A DNA stretch of 64,000 bases from Sporosarcina jeotgali. GTDB taxonomy: Bacteria; Bacillota; Bacilli; Bacillales_A; Planococcaceae. The stretch lies in NCBI RefSeq assembly GCF_033304595.1, contig NZ_CP116341.1, forward strand, positions 1,469,001 through 1,533,000, read 5' to 3'. The notes beneath the pieces are model-generated. The model ran no database searches. It was not told the origin of the DNA and saw only the letters and a list, made by a program, of their open reading frames with translations. Both the position numbers and the translations under genes were made by a program. Within the stretch, counting starts at the first letter, position 1, and each line of letters opens with the position of its first letter. This document shows, piece after piece, positions 25,537 to 33,906 of this stretch.

Positions 25537-26194
25537 GCGCTTGCTGGGTTTGCTGTGCTTCATATTCTTCGAAGAACCAAAGAACATCTTCTACATATTT
25601 ATCACTATGATTGTAGTGGAAAATGGCCTTCTCGATTTGCCCATCAGCTGCCCCGCTTTGTGCTAAGTAGTTAGCAGCGCTATAGATGGCATCTTCTAGG
25701 TTGTATGGATCTGCAATTCCATCCCCATTTCCATCGACTCCGTATCCGCCATATTTTGCAATGACATCTGGATTGGTTTTATCGTCTTCAGGGATATTTC
25801 CTTTGCCCAGGTCTGTACAGCCGGGATAGCCCCAGCCAACGAACGTGCACGGCATGAATTGCATATGCCCTTCGGCTCCTGTTGGGGAGACCATAGTTTT
25901 CATTGTAGAAAAACGTGTTTCCACTCGATGATGTGCAGCTAACAGCGTCCATGGAATGTTGTATTCCTCCGCTGCCGCTTTGTAAATGGGAATGTATTCG
26001 TCGGGAATCGTCAGCCCGCCATGCCGTTCGTGCAAGTCCATCAAAGTACTGGCGGATTTTTGAATCACATCCGGATGGCGAATGCTTGTCCAAATAATCG
26101 CAGTTAACGTGAAGAGGACGACTGAAACAGGAATCAGCAGCACGATTAGCAAGATTTTAGCTTTCGCCGTTAGGCTGCGTCTCTTTTTCTTCAC
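25529..26194 (-). CDS. Membrane-anchored lytic transglycosylase / lysozyme-like protein
   Basis: A 221-residue cell-wall hydrolase that cleaves the MurNAc-GlcNAc bond of peptidoglycan outside the membrane. After a basic N-terminus there is one membrane segment (~13-38). The lysozyme-like domain follows, with the likely catalytic Glu92 in HHRVETRFS, then SPTGAEGHMQFMPCTFVGWGYPG, DGNGDGIADPYNLEDAIYSAANYLA and HYNHSDKYV. It is similar to the muramidase domain of CwlT-type enzymes but lacks the NlpC/P60 part. GTG 26194 follows AGGAGAGGG. The C-terminus ends with a short glutamine-rich tail. Confidence 0.88.
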   Translation of the reverse strand: MKKKRRSLTAKAKILLIVLLIPVSVVLFTLTAIIWTSIRHPDVIQKSASTLMDLHERHGGLTIPDEYIPIYKAAAEEYNIPWTLLAAHHRVETRFSTMKTMVSPTGAEGHMQFMPCTFVGWGYPGCTDLGKGNIPEDDKTNPDVIAKYGGYGVDGNGDGIADPYNLEDAIYSAANYLAQSGAADGQIEKAIFHYNHSDKYVEDVLWFFEEYEAQQTQQAQK

Positions 26195-26219
26195 TCGTCC
26201 CTCTCCTCTTTTGTGTGAC

Positions 26220-26807
26220 TTAGTCTTTTTTATTTAGTGCTTTCATGTCTTTTACAATTGTATCATAGGGAACGTCTACATTACCCGGGTAGGATTTAAC
26301 GACTTTTCCTTCTTTATCGACCAAACCAAATCGGGATCCGTGAATCACCTGGTCAGAATTTGGATCGTCAATAACAGGCATTTTAAAGGACTTCACTGCA
26401 AGATCACTTATGTCCTCCATCTTATAACCCGTGAGCATTTCCCATTTGGATGAATCCGGAACATCGAATCCTTCCAAGTATGTGCCTAGTTTTTCAGGAG
26501 TATCGACATCAGGGTCTACACTGAAGGATACGATTTTGTAGTCTTCAATCCCTTTAGCTTCCAGCTTTTCTTGAATCTCCGCCATGTTGGACATCATAGG
26601 CGGGCAAACAGTCGTACATGTAGTGAATACAAACTGTGCTAGCCAGATTTCACCTTTTAAATCATCCAATGAAACTTTTTCGTTGTTTTGGTTCGTGAAT
26701 TCGAATGGCGCGATGCTGTAATGATGATCCGCTTTGAATCCGCCGGAGCATGCACTCAATACAAGTGCCATCATGAATACGCCAAAAATGATTGCTTTTT
26801 TCTTCAT
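26220..26807 (-). CDS. SCO1/SenC family copper-binding lipoprotein
   Basis: A membrane-anchored thioredoxin-fold protein that helps place copper in the CuA centre of cytochrome c oxidase (B. subtilis YpmQ). It has 195 residues, a lipoprotein signal with Cys20 in LSACSG, and copper ligands Cys64 and Cys68 in FTTCTTVCPPM with the histidine in VIHGSRFGLVDKEG. All three ligands are present. ATG 26807 follows GGGGGAAGTGTA. It stands alone with a terminator upstream. Confidence 0.93.
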   Translation of the reverse strand: MKKKAIIFGVFMMALVLSACSGGFKADHHYSIAPFEFTNQNNEKVSLDDLKGEIWLAQFVFTTCTTVCPPMMSNMAEIQEKLEAKGIEDYKIVSFSVDPDVDTPEKLGTYLEGFDVPDSSKWEMLTGYKMEDISDLAVKSFKMPVIDDPNSDQVIHGSRFGLVDKEGKVVKSYPGNVDVPYDTIVKDMKALNKKD

Positions 26808-26856
26808 TACACTTCCCCCAAACCTATTGTGTTTACCTTATCATATTCTACAAACG

Positions 26857-26895
26857 AACGCCAAACAACCAGGGAATCATGTGTTGTTTGGCGTT
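26857..26895. terminator. Terminator of the DUF1659-DUF2922-YvrJ group
   Basis: AACGCCAAACAAC and GTTGTTTGGCGTT form a perfect 13-pair stem, lying behind the YvrJ gene stop at 26917. Confidence 0.75.
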
Positions 26896-26916
26896 TGTTT
26901 GTCGGTTATGTGAAGA

Positions 26917-27057
26917 CTACTTCACTTTTAGCGTAACGAGCGCTCCGTGGATTGCTTCCAGCTTCGTTTCCAGGCGGTGGAGCAGGTAGAAGGAAACAAA
27001 AACCGGAAAGCCCACCTCTTGGATGAATCCCATTGTTTGTTCCAACAATTGTTCCAT
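26917..27057 (-). CDS. YvrJ family small membrane protein
   Basis: A 46-residue peptide, MEQLLEQTMGFIQEVGFPVF then VSFYLLHRLETKLEAIHGAL and VTLKVK. It has a single membrane segment and the FPVFVSFYLLHRLE pattern of the YvrJ family. The function is unknown. AAGGAGGCGAAAG lies directly before ATG 27057, supporting translation. It follows DUF2922 and DUF1659 genes, a trio seen together in many Bacillales. Confidence 0.85.
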   Translation of the reverse strand: MEQLLEQTMGFIQEVGFPVFVSFYLLHRLETKLEAIHGALVTLKVK

Positions 27058-27110
27058 CACTTTCGCCTCCTTTAATTGTGTATGCCATGCAAGTTTTATG
27101 AGATGGTTTT

Positions 27111-27149
27111 AAAAAAGCCGATCCCTGTCAGCTGACGAGGGACCGGCTT
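27111..27149 (-). terminator. Terminator between DUF2922 and YvrJ genes
   Basis: AAGCCGATCCCT and AGGGACCGGCTT (one mismatch) pair around GTCAGCTGACG, followed by TTTTTT on the minus strand. YvrJ may therefore depend on readthrough. Confidence 0.85.
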
Positions 27150-27165
27150 ACGTGCTTTTTTCGTA

Positions 27166-27387
27166 TTATTTGCTGCTGATCAGGTCGCTTACCGAGCGAT
27201 CGATAATCCGTGCGCTTTTGACAGCGGTAAGAACGTCCCCATCTTTTTTGAACACGCCGGAAGCAATGATCTGTTCCATCGCGGTCTTCACCTCAGCGGG
27301 TGTAACCCCCGGACGCGGTTCATCGACAGTTAAGACAAAATCTTTTCCATCTGATTTCGTAAATACGAGTTGAAGTGTGAGTGGCAT
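27166..27387 (-). CDS. DUF2922 family protein
   Basis: A 73-residue cytoplasmic protein of the DUF2922 family, starting MPLTLQLVFTKSDGKDFVLT and with DEPRPGVTPAEVKTAMEQII, the family hallmark. The function is unknown. AAAGGAGGAATTCG precedes ATG 27387. It lies 25 bases after the DUF1659 gene. Confidence 0.9.
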   Translation of the reverse strand: MPLTLQLVFTKSDGKDFVLTVDEPRPGVTPAEVKTAMEQIIASGVFKKDGDVLTAVKSARIIDRSVSDLISSK

Positions 27388-27412
27388 TTCGAATTCCTCC
27401 TTTTCCTGTTAG

Positions 27413-27634
27413 TTAGTTTGTGATTTCGGATGTGACGATTTTTTCATAAGACATGACCGTCATTGCTGACAGTTGGCCAAGTGAAGCAAGTGCAAGCTGT
27501 AAATTGGCGGGTGTTGCGTTTTGTTCGACGAAACGGTAGCTTTGCGACTTACGGATAAGACGGCCATCTGGTGTTGAACCTGCGTTGTAGAAAATTTTGC
27601 CGACCGCTGTTTGAAACTCAAGTGCTGCTGCCAT
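27413..27634 (-). CDS. DUF1659 family protein
   Basis: A 73-residue protein of the DUF1659 family, also of unknown function. Visible family features are the N-terminal ALEFQTAVGKIFYNAG and the strand pattern RKSQSYRFVEQNATPANLQLAL. AAAGGAGGGGAACGCAC lies before ATG 27634. It is the first gene of the trio. Confidence 0.88.
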   Translation of the reverse strand: MAAALEFQTAVGKIFYNAGSTPDGRLIRKSQSYRFVEQNATPANLQLALASLGQLSAMTVMSYEKIVTSEITN

Positions 27635-27760
27635 GTGCGTTCCCCTCCTTTCACAGTCTAGATAGACGAAACTTGCAGAAAAGGATACAATGTTCGTGAA
27701 AGTTTTTAAGTTTACGGGTACAATTGATAGCGTAGAGAGTCATAAAGAGGTGAACGTATT

Positions 27761-28183
27761 ATGCCAGGCTGGTTTATCTGGTTTATTGTATTTTGGTGTG
27801 TCGTCCTAATCGGCTTGTTTGCGATTGGCGGATTTTTCATGTTCCGTAAGTTCCTGAAAGTGTTCCCAAAGGAAGATGGCAAATCGACATTAGATTGGGA
27901 AGAATACTACGTGGACCGTTCGCTTCATCTCTGGAATGCTGAAGCCAAGGGATTATTGAATGAACTGGTGCAGCCGGTTCCTGAACTTTTCCGTCCGGTA
28001 GCGAAGCAGAAGATTGCGGGCCGTATTGGTCAAATTGCTTTGGATGAGCATGCGAAGACGATTGAATTCGATCATATAATTCGCGGCTACATCGTGGCAA
28101 CGCCGAAACGCGACCACAAATTCTTACGTAAGAAGCTCACGACGATGGATGTCGACATGACACCATATGAGCATCTTTTTTAA
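27761..28183 (+). CDS. yneK: DUF2621 membrane protein, YneK family
   Basis: A 140-residue protein with one N-terminal membrane segment (~4-30) and a cytoplasmic domain (STLDWEEYYVDRSLHLW, FRPVAKQKIAGRIGQIAL, HIIRGYIVATPKRDHKFLRKKL). It matches B. subtilis YneK, which lies next to ccdA/ccdC. The function is unknown. ATG 27761 follows AAAGAGGTG. It is convergent with ccdC. Confidence 0.88.
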   Translation: MPGWFIWFIVFWCVVLIGLFAIGGFFMFRKFLKVFPKEDGKSTLDWEEYYVDRSLHLWNAEAKGLLNELVQPVPELFRPVAKQKIAGRIGQIALDEHAKTIEFDHIIRGYIVATPKRDHKFLRKKLTTMDVDMTPYEHLF

Positions 28184-28186
28184 CAC

Positions 28187-28235
28187 AAAAAGAGAGAGAC
28201 TTGGTCAGTTGACCGTGAGTCTCTCTCTTTTTTTT
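28187..28235. terminator. Bidirectional terminator between yneK and ccdC
   Basis: AAAAGAGAGAGAC and GTCTCTCTCTTTT form a 13-pair stem around TTGGTCAGTTGACCGTGA, which can itself pair. Runs of T and A flank it. Confidence 0.9.
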
Positions 28236-28732
28236 AGGTTGTTGTATTTGATGAGCATTCCAATTCGCCATGGGACGATCATCGCAAATGCGAGGATGAA
28301 GAACATACCGGCAAGTTCCCCGACGTCGATGGAATTGCTGAGAATCAGTTTTGCGACCAGTCGGAAGATGAGCAATGCCGCCAAAATGACGATGAATGCT
28401 TTCGATCGTTTCACAAACAATTGACCATTCTTATGTTCAAAGTTTGTTGTAGCAATCAAAATCGTCGAAAAGAGCAGCCCAACAGCTGCGGCTTCCATCA
28501 CCTGACTCCACGGAACCTGAAATTGAGTAAACAAAAACATGAGCATTCCGGAAGACATAAATAGGGGCGGCAGTATAATACGAATCGGTGAAATCGGGCG
28601 TTCTGCCGCTTTTGAGCGGACAATGAACGCTAAGATTCCCATGAAGAAAAAGGCAGCGGTTGAGCCGACGATTAAATAGACGGGCGGGATTTCATTGAAA
28701 ATCATATCAATCCATTCTTGAAGCTGACTCAT
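28205..28732 (-). CDS. ccdC: CcdC family membrane protein (DUF1453)
   Basis: A 175-residue membrane protein with five hydrophobic segments, similar to B. subtilis CcdC (YneJ). It lies with ccdA in the cytochrome c maturation and thiol-redox neighbourhood, but its biochemical role is unknown. Features: EIPPVYLIVGSTAAFFFMGIL at the start, RPISPIRIILPPLFMSSGMLMF, and MIVPWRIGMLIKYNNLKKR at the end. Its ATG overlaps the preceding stop by four bases, so it is translationally coupled to the thioredoxin-like gene. Confidence 0.88.
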   Translation of the reverse strand: MSQLQEWIDMIFNEIPPVYLIVGSTAAFFFMGILAFIVRSKAAERPISPIRIILPPLFMSSGMLMFLFTQFQVPWSQVMEAAAVGLLFSTILIATTNFEHKNGQLFVKRSKAFIVILAALLIFRLVAKLILSNSIDVGELAGMFFILAFAMIVPWRIGMLIKYNNLKKRERLTVN

Positions 28733-29049
28733 CCGCGCGCCTCCTTCAGCTCGTCCAATCGTTTACGAAGTTGCTCCATTGGAACAAACCTCGCAAACCG
28801 GGTCGTTTCTTTTCCATGTTTGAATAACAATACAGCAGGCGCTGCAAATAAAGACAGCTGCCCTGCCATTTCAGGTACTTTCGCGACATTTACATAATAG
28901 AACGGAAATGGATACTGTTCAGTCAACACTTCCACTTGTGGATATAGCCCATCACATACAGAACAATGATCGGTTTTCACGAATAATAGCATCGCCTCAT
29001 GTTGTGTTAAAAGTTCTTGCCATGCTTGAAAAGACATAACTTCGTTCAT
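28729..29049 (-). CDS. Thioredoxin-like protein
   Basis: A 106-residue thioredoxin-fold protein with active-site Cys29 and Cys32 (DHCSVCDGLYPQ) and the cis-proline region LFAAPAVLLFKHGKE. It has no signal peptide, so it is cytoplasmic. Between ccdA and ccdC it may exchange electrons with CcdA, which carries reducing power across the membrane. AAGGAGGATTGAACA precedes ATG 29049. The C-S-V-C site differs from the usual CGPC. Confidence 0.85.
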   Translation of the reverse strand: MNEVMSFQAWQELLTQHEAMLLFVKTDHCSVCDGLYPQVEVLTEQYPFPFYYVNVAKVPEMAGQLSLFAAPAVLLFKHGKETTRFARFVPMEQLRKRLDELKEARG

Positions 29050-29069
29050 TGTTCAATCCTCCTTGATGG

Positions 29070-29780
29070 TCAAAAACCTTGGAAATCTCCAAAGATCGGG
29101 CTAAGTAAGCTGATTAAGAATGTCATACCGTCGAAGAATAGCACGATACCGAAAACAATCATGAAGGCTCCGCCAATCCGCATAATCGTCTGGTTGTGTT
29201 TACGAATCCAGCCAAGACGAGTGACGAAGAACGACAGCACAAAGAATGGAATCGCGAATCCAAGGACGTAGGTCATCATGTAAAGCATACTGGAGCCTGG
29301 ATTAGATGCTGCGAGTCCGATGATTGCTCCGATGATCGGTCCCATGCACGGCTGCCAGCCTGCTGAAAATGCAAGTCCGATAAGTGCAGATCCTAAGTAA
29401 CCCGAAGGCCGGTTCTTAAATTGAAGTTTGCGTTCTTGCATTAAAAACTTCGGTGTAAAAATTCCGACTACCATTAAACCGAATAACACGATGAAAATGG
29501 CGCCAACCTGCCGAAGAATATCCATGTATTCGATAAAGAAACGACCAATGAATGAAGATCCGAATCCAAGGAAAATGAATACAACAGAAAATCCTAGAAG
29601 GAAAAATAACGTATGTAACATTCCGTTTCGGCTCATCCGTTTCTTGTCTGAACGTAAATCATCGATTGACATCCCAGTAATGTAAGAAATGAATGCCGGA
29701 TACAGCGGCAGGACACATGGGGAAATGAAACTTAAAAATCCCGCTCCGAATGCAAGGAATATGTTCACATCTGTTGCCAA
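29070..29780 (-). CDS. ccdA: Cytochrome c biogenesis / thiol-redox membrane protein CcdA
   Basis: A six-segment membrane protein (236 residues) that moves electrons from cytoplasmic thioredoxin to extracytoplasmic thiol proteins for cytochrome c maturation and sporulation-related functions. The two redox cysteines are in [13 protein letters not shown] (~21) and [13 protein letters not shown] (~140). The start is TTG 29780 after AGGGGGAAG. It is the first gene of a three-gene operon with the thioredoxin-like and ccdC genes. Confidence 0.95.
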   Translation of the reverse strand: MATDVNIFLAFGAGFLSFISPCVLPLYPAFISYITGMSIDDLRSDKKRMSRNGMLHTLFFLLGFSVVFIFLGFGSSFIGRFFIEYMDILRQVGAIFIVLFGLMVVGIFTPKFLMQERKLQFKNRPSGYLGSALIGLAFSAGWQPCMGPIIGAIIGLAASNPGSSMLYMMTYVLGFAIPFFVLSFFVTRLGWIRKHNQTIMRIGGAFMIVFGIVLFFDGMTFLISLLSPIFGDFQGF

Positions 29781-29880
29781 GGAACTTCCCCCTTTTATAT
29801 TTTTTTCTATCTCCTCTTCATGGTATCAGAACGAGTCATTCAATATGTACTTTTTGTCTGTGAACAGTTTATGACACATT

Positions 29881-29916
29881 ACAAAACCGTACGGCTGATA
29901 TCGTGTACGGTTTTGT
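29881..29916 (-). terminator. Hairpin behind yheH
   Basis: ACAAAACCGTAC and GTACGGTTTTGT form a perfect 12-pair stem. The T run is inside the stem arm rather than after it, so termination strength is uncertain. Confidence 0.6.
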
Positions 29917-29930
29917 AAGCATTTGTTTAA

Positions 29931-31709
29931 TCAAGCTGTCTGCCCATTTTGAAGCTGATACATTTTATAGTAAAGTCCTTTCATACTTAGCAATTGCTGA
30001 TGGGTTCCTCGTTCAGCAATCTCTCCTTTATGCAGCACTAATATGAGTTCTGCATCTTGAATCGTACTAAGCCGGTGGGCAATGGCAATAGTAGTCCTTC
30101 CTTTTCGCATCTTTTGTAAACTGGCTTGGATTGCAATTTCCGTTTCTGTGTCAATATTGGCGGTTGCTTCATCAAGTACAAGGACCTTCGGATCGACTGC
30201 CATAGTTCGTGCAAATGCAATGAGCTGCCGCTGTCCGCTTGATAGGGTCGATCCGCGTTCCATCACTTTGTGTGCGTATTCACCTTCTAACTGTTCAATG
30301 AACTTATTGGCTTGGACAAATTCCGCTGCTGTCCTTACCTTTTCTGATGTCATCGATTCGTTATGCAGACGGATATTGCTTTCAATATCCCCATAAAACA
30401 TGAATGGGTCTTGAAGGACGAGCCCGACTTTGTTCCGTAATTCCTGCATTGGATAGGACTTCAGTGATCGTCCGTCAATGGTAATAGAGCCATGCTCGTA
30501 CTCATAGAACCTCATAAGCAAGTTAATGATTGAACTTTTTCCGCTGCCTGTATGTCCGACCAGGGCGACGGTTTCACCGGCATTCGCCGTAAACGAAATA
30601 TCTTTCAATACATCGGTTTTGCCATCATAACTAAACGTAACGCCGTCAAAGATGATAGTTCCTTCTGTAATTTTTGAATCCTTTTCCAGCAGCTGAACAG
30701 GCTCCATGTCCGGTTCGTCAATGAGTGTGAAAACCCGTGATGCTGAAACAAGCGCCTGCTGGAAAATAGACATTCGGTTCATCACTTGCTGGACGGGCTG
30801 GAACAATCGGCTTAGCAATGTCGTAAATGCATAGATAATCCCCACATCGACCGCAGTTGAAAGCGAAGTGAACCCAAAGTATGCCAGCGTACAGACCACT
30901 GCTGCCGCATATAACAAGTCGATGAACGGTCCAAGCAGAATACTGTCGAACTTAATGTTTCTTATTCCCGCTCGATAGTGCCCGTCATTGATTGACTTAA
31001 ATTCATCTGCAAGCCTCTCTTCTTGGCGGAATGCTTGGATCATGCCCATTCCTGAAAGGGATTCGGATATCTTTCCATTCAATTGACTGAGTCGTTCCCG
31101 GATATCTTGATAAAAGTCTGCGCTGTAATACCGATAGACCGATATCAAAATTATAAACAGCGGCAGCAAGACCATTGAATACATCGCAAGCTTTGCATCC
31201 AGTGAAAATAACGCAATGTAAACGCCGATGATTCCGAAAATCGCCTGCAAAAACGTGACAACAACACTCACAAACATTTCTTTTATGGCTTCTGTATCGT
31301 TTGTCACACGCGAAACGATTGCACCGGCAGGCGTTTTGTCGAAATAGCGCATCCCGAGTCCATGCACTTTAGTAAAGGCATCGATTCGTATTTGCTGGAT
31401 GATTTTAAGCGCGATTCGCTGAAAGCGCAGCGATTGGAAATAGGAAATGACTACGACTGTCACTTGAATTGCAACATAGGAAACGAGTAAGCGGATAATA
31501 CTCGTGCGTTCGAAATTCAACGTGACGAGATGATTGTCGATGAATGATTGAATGAGAAGCGGACTTACGATGCTTCCAGTTATCGTGAGCGCTAGGAGCA
31601 GCAGCGCAATCGCAATCGACAGTTTATGAGGCTTCAAGTATTGGAGAAGACGAACAAATACTTCCCATTGTCCCCGAGCTGATAGTTTTGTCTGCTTCAC
31701 TTCTGCCAT
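29931..31709 (-). CDS. yheH: Heterodimeric ABC exporter, YheH-like subunit
   Basis: One half of a multidrug-type ABC exporter, 592 residues. It has six membrane segments (to ~320) and one nucleotide-binding domain with Walker A GHTGSGKSS, signature as LSSGQRQLIAFAR (serine in place of the first glycine of LSGGQ) and Walker B VLVLDEATANID with the catalytic glutamate. It forms the consensus ATP site with its partner's intact signature. The ATG overlaps the partner's stop by one base, so the two are made together. In B. subtilis YheHI is linked to stress and drug efflux. Confidence 0.93.
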   Translation of the reverse strand: MAEVKQTKLSARGQWEVFVRLLQYLKPHKLSIAIALLLLALTITGSIVSPLLIQSFIDNHLVTLNFERTSIIRLLVSYVAIQVTVVVISYFQSLRFQRIALKIIQQIRIDAFTKVHGLGMRYFDKTPAGAIVSRVTNDTEAIKEMFVSVVVTFLQAIFGIIGVYIALFSLDAKLAMYSMVLLPLFIILISVYRYYSADFYQDIRERLSQLNGKISESLSGMGMIQAFRQEERLADEFKSINDGHYRAGIRNIKFDSILLGPFIDLLYAAAVVCTLAYFGFTSLSTAVDVGIIYAFTTLLSRLFQPVQQVMNRMSIFQQALVSASRVFTLIDEPDMEPVQLLEKDSKITEGTIIFDGVTFSYDGKTDVLKDISFTANAGETVALVGHTGSGKSSIINLLMRFYEYEHGSITIDGRSLKSYPMQELRNKVGLVLQDPFMFYGDIESNIRLHNESMTSEKVRTAAEFVQANKFIEQLEGEYAHKVMERGSTLSSGQRQLIAFARTMAVDPKVLVLDEATANIDTETEIAIQASLQKMRKGRTTIAIAHRLSTIQDAELILVLHKGEIAERGTHQQLLSMKGLYYKMYQLQNGQTA

Positions 31710-33463
31710 TACGCCCCGCCCCCTTGTTCTACAGACGCTTCAAGTTGTTGCAAATCGTACATTTCTTTATAACTCCCGTTTAGTGCCATCAATTCTGAAT
31801 GGGTTCCAGACTCTGCTATTGTCCCTTCGTCCATGACAATAATTTGGTGTGCATGTTGAATGGCGCTTAACCGGTGAGACGTAATGATTGTTGTTTCTCC
31901 GCTGCGTGTTTCTTTTAAAGACCGAAGAATCGCTTCTTCGGTCTTTGCATCCACTGCAGAAAGAGAGTCGTCTAAAATAAGCAGCTCAGGCTGCATGAGC
32001 AATGCCCGGGCAATCGATATCCGCTGTTTTTGACCTCCGGATAAGGAAACGCCCCGTTCCCCTACAATCGTACGATAGCCTTCTGCAAACCCTTCAATAT
32101 CTTCGTGGATGTGGGCAAGGCGTGCAGCGTTGTGAATCTCTTCGGACGGAACCGTTGGATTCGTAAAGGCAATGTTTTCAGCCAGTGTCGTTGAAAATAA
32201 GAAGTGATCTTGCGGGACATATCCAATCGATTCCCGCAGCCGCTGCTGTTTGTATTGATGAATCGAATGTCCGCCGTACGATATGATCCCTTCATAATCA
32301 TCAAATTCCCGCAGCAGCAGCTTCAAAATGGCGGTCTTTCCGGAGCCGGTTTTACCGACAATCCCGAGCGTTTCTCCTTGTCTCAGCGTAAAGTGAACAT
32401 CACGGAGTGCCGGGTTCGGATCCCCGGGGAACGTGAAGCTGTCAATGTCGACAGAAAGATCTCCCCTTGGCCGCTCATCAATTGCACCTTGTACATCAAC
32501 TACTTCTGGGTCCACTGAGAGCAATTCACGAATTCGCGTATACGAAGCGCTTCCCCGTTCTACAATATTGAAAAGAAATCCGAACGCGAGCATTGGCCAT
32601 GTCAACAATCCAAGATACGTACTGAACGCAACTATATCACCTATACTCATTTCCCCGGCATTGATAAAGCGAGCACCAAAGATAAACGAAATAATAGAAG
32701 AAATCGCAAAGATCCCGCCGATCGTCGGGTCAAACAGTGCATCTACACGGGCAACCCGCATGTTCTTCTCTACAACTTCCTCCGATAGTTCCGTGAAGTC
32801 TTCGATGTCCTCTTTTTGCTGTCCGAACGTTTTAATGACTTTTACGCCTGAAATGCTCTCTTGAGTCTTATCGTTCATGCTGGAAAAGGCTTCTTGAGCA
32901 GTGCGGAAATGACGGCGCAGCAATTTACCATAAAAACTTGTCAATACAATCATGATAGGAATCGGAATAAGTGCAATCAACGTCAACTTCCAGTTAATCG
33001 TTAACGCCATCGTCAAGATAACAAAACCGCCTGTTGAAATGGAATCGAACAACGTCAATACACCCATGCCTGCAGTTTGCTGAACTGCACTCACGTCATT
33101 AGTTGCGTGGGCCATTAAATTGCCTACTCGGCGTTTTTGATAAAAAGCGGGTGACATCTTTAAAAAATGATCGAATAATTGCTTGCGGATCGTACGTGCA
33201 AGTACAATCGATGAACCGAAAATCATGACCCTCCAAAGATAGCGGAATGCGTACATTGCAATCCCCGCGACTGCAAGAATGACGAGCCATTTCGTCAGCT
33301 GGGAGCCAGTTAACGTTCCTTTCGTAATGTCATCGACGATATAGCCGATGATTTTAGGCGGCAGCAGCTGCAATATTGAAACAAGTACAAGTGCTGCAAT
33401 TCCAATTGCGTATTGCTTTTTTCGCTGTTTAAAAAACCAGCCGAGCTGAATGAGTACGTTCAA
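31709..33463 (-). CDS. yheI: Heterodimeric ABC exporter, YheI-like subunit
   Basis: The second exporter half, 584 residues. Six membrane segments are followed by an ATPase domain with Walker A GKTGSGKTA, signature LSGGQKQRISIARAL and Walker B LLILDDSLSAVD, where aspartate replaces the catalytic glutamate. This degenerate site is the rule for one partner in heterodimers such as BmrCD. The start is TTG 33463, six bases after AGGGGA; the product then begins MNVLIQLGWFFKQRK, matching YheI. The open frame runs on to 33604 but overlaps the upstream gene. Confidence 0.93.
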   Translation of the reverse strand: MNVLIQLGWFFKQRKKQYAIGIAALVLVSILQLLPPKIIGYIVDDITKGTLTGSQLTKWLVILAVAGIAMYAFRYLWRVMIFGSSIVLARTIRKQLFDHFLKMSPAFYQKRRVGNLMAHATNDVSAVQQTAGMGVLTLFDSISTGGFVILTMALTINWKLTLIALIPIPIMIVLTSFYGKLLRRHFRTAQEAFSSMNDKTQESISGVKVIKTFGQQKEDIEDFTELSEEVVEKNMRVARVDALFDPTIGGIFAISSIISFIFGARFINAGEMSIGDIVAFSTYLGLLTWPMLAFGFLFNIVERGSASYTRIRELLSVDPEVVDVQGAIDERPRGDLSVDIDSFTFPGDPNPALRDVHFTLRQGETLGIVGKTGSGKTAILKLLLREFDDYEGIISYGGHSIHQYKQQRLRESIGYVPQDHFLFSTTLAENIAFTNPTVPSEEIHNAARLAHIHEDIEGFAEGYRTIVGERGVSLSGGQKQRISIARALLMQPELLILDDSLSAVDAKTEEAILRSLKETRSGETTIITSHRLSAIQHAHQIIVMDEGTIAESGTHSELMALNGSYKEMYDLQQLEASVEQGGGA

Positions 33464-33542
33464 TAAATTCCCCTGCCAATCTATATAGGACTTCGAATAG
33501 TTTAGCAGACTCTTACATAATTCGGAAAGTATTTGTTTCGAA

Positions 33543-33875
33543 TTATCCGATTTCAGAAATAGTTTCAATATCCAGGAGTGAAAGAATACGTGCTCGGCCG
33601 TCAATCGTTACAACGCGCAACTGTTTTCTCTCTGGTTCTAGACAATGAACGTAAAAGTCATCGGTTGCGGGTTTATCGGTTTGCCAATGCGTAATGGTGA
33701 TGGCTCGATGAGTCTCCATCGCACTAGCGATGATGTAATTCCATTCCTCCAATTGCTGTTCATCAGGTTCGCTTCGCACCTGAATTGCATCTTCTGCCTG
33801 CCATGCGCGCAATCGCTCAACGTGTTCGGGCAGCATCAGTGCAGTCCATTTGATTTTCCCGCGATCTCGTAGCAT
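33543..33875 (-). CDS. YolD-like protein
   Basis: A 110-residue YolD-family protein (MLRDRGKIKWTALMLPEHVE, then LEEWNYIIASAMETHRAITI). YolD-like genes commonly sit next to Y-family polymerase genes such as uvrX and are thought to help the polymerase, as UmuD does in E. coli. ATG 33875 follows GAAGGAGATGATAC. It lies 31 bases behind uvrX, in the same operon. Confidence 0.9.
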   Translation of the reverse strand: MLRDRGKIKWTALMLPEHVERLRAWQAEDAIQVRSEPDEQQLEEWNYIIASAMETHRAITITHWQTDKPATDDFYVHCLEPERKQLRVVTIDGRARILSLLDIETISEIG

Positions 33876-33906
33876 AGTATCATCTCCTTCCAGCTGCCAG
33901 GTATCG

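Noticed and set aside
33463..33604. An N-terminal extension of the YheI-like exporter
   Set aside because: It overlaps the YolD-like gene, has no start signal, and the TTG at 33463 gives the orthologue's N-terminus.
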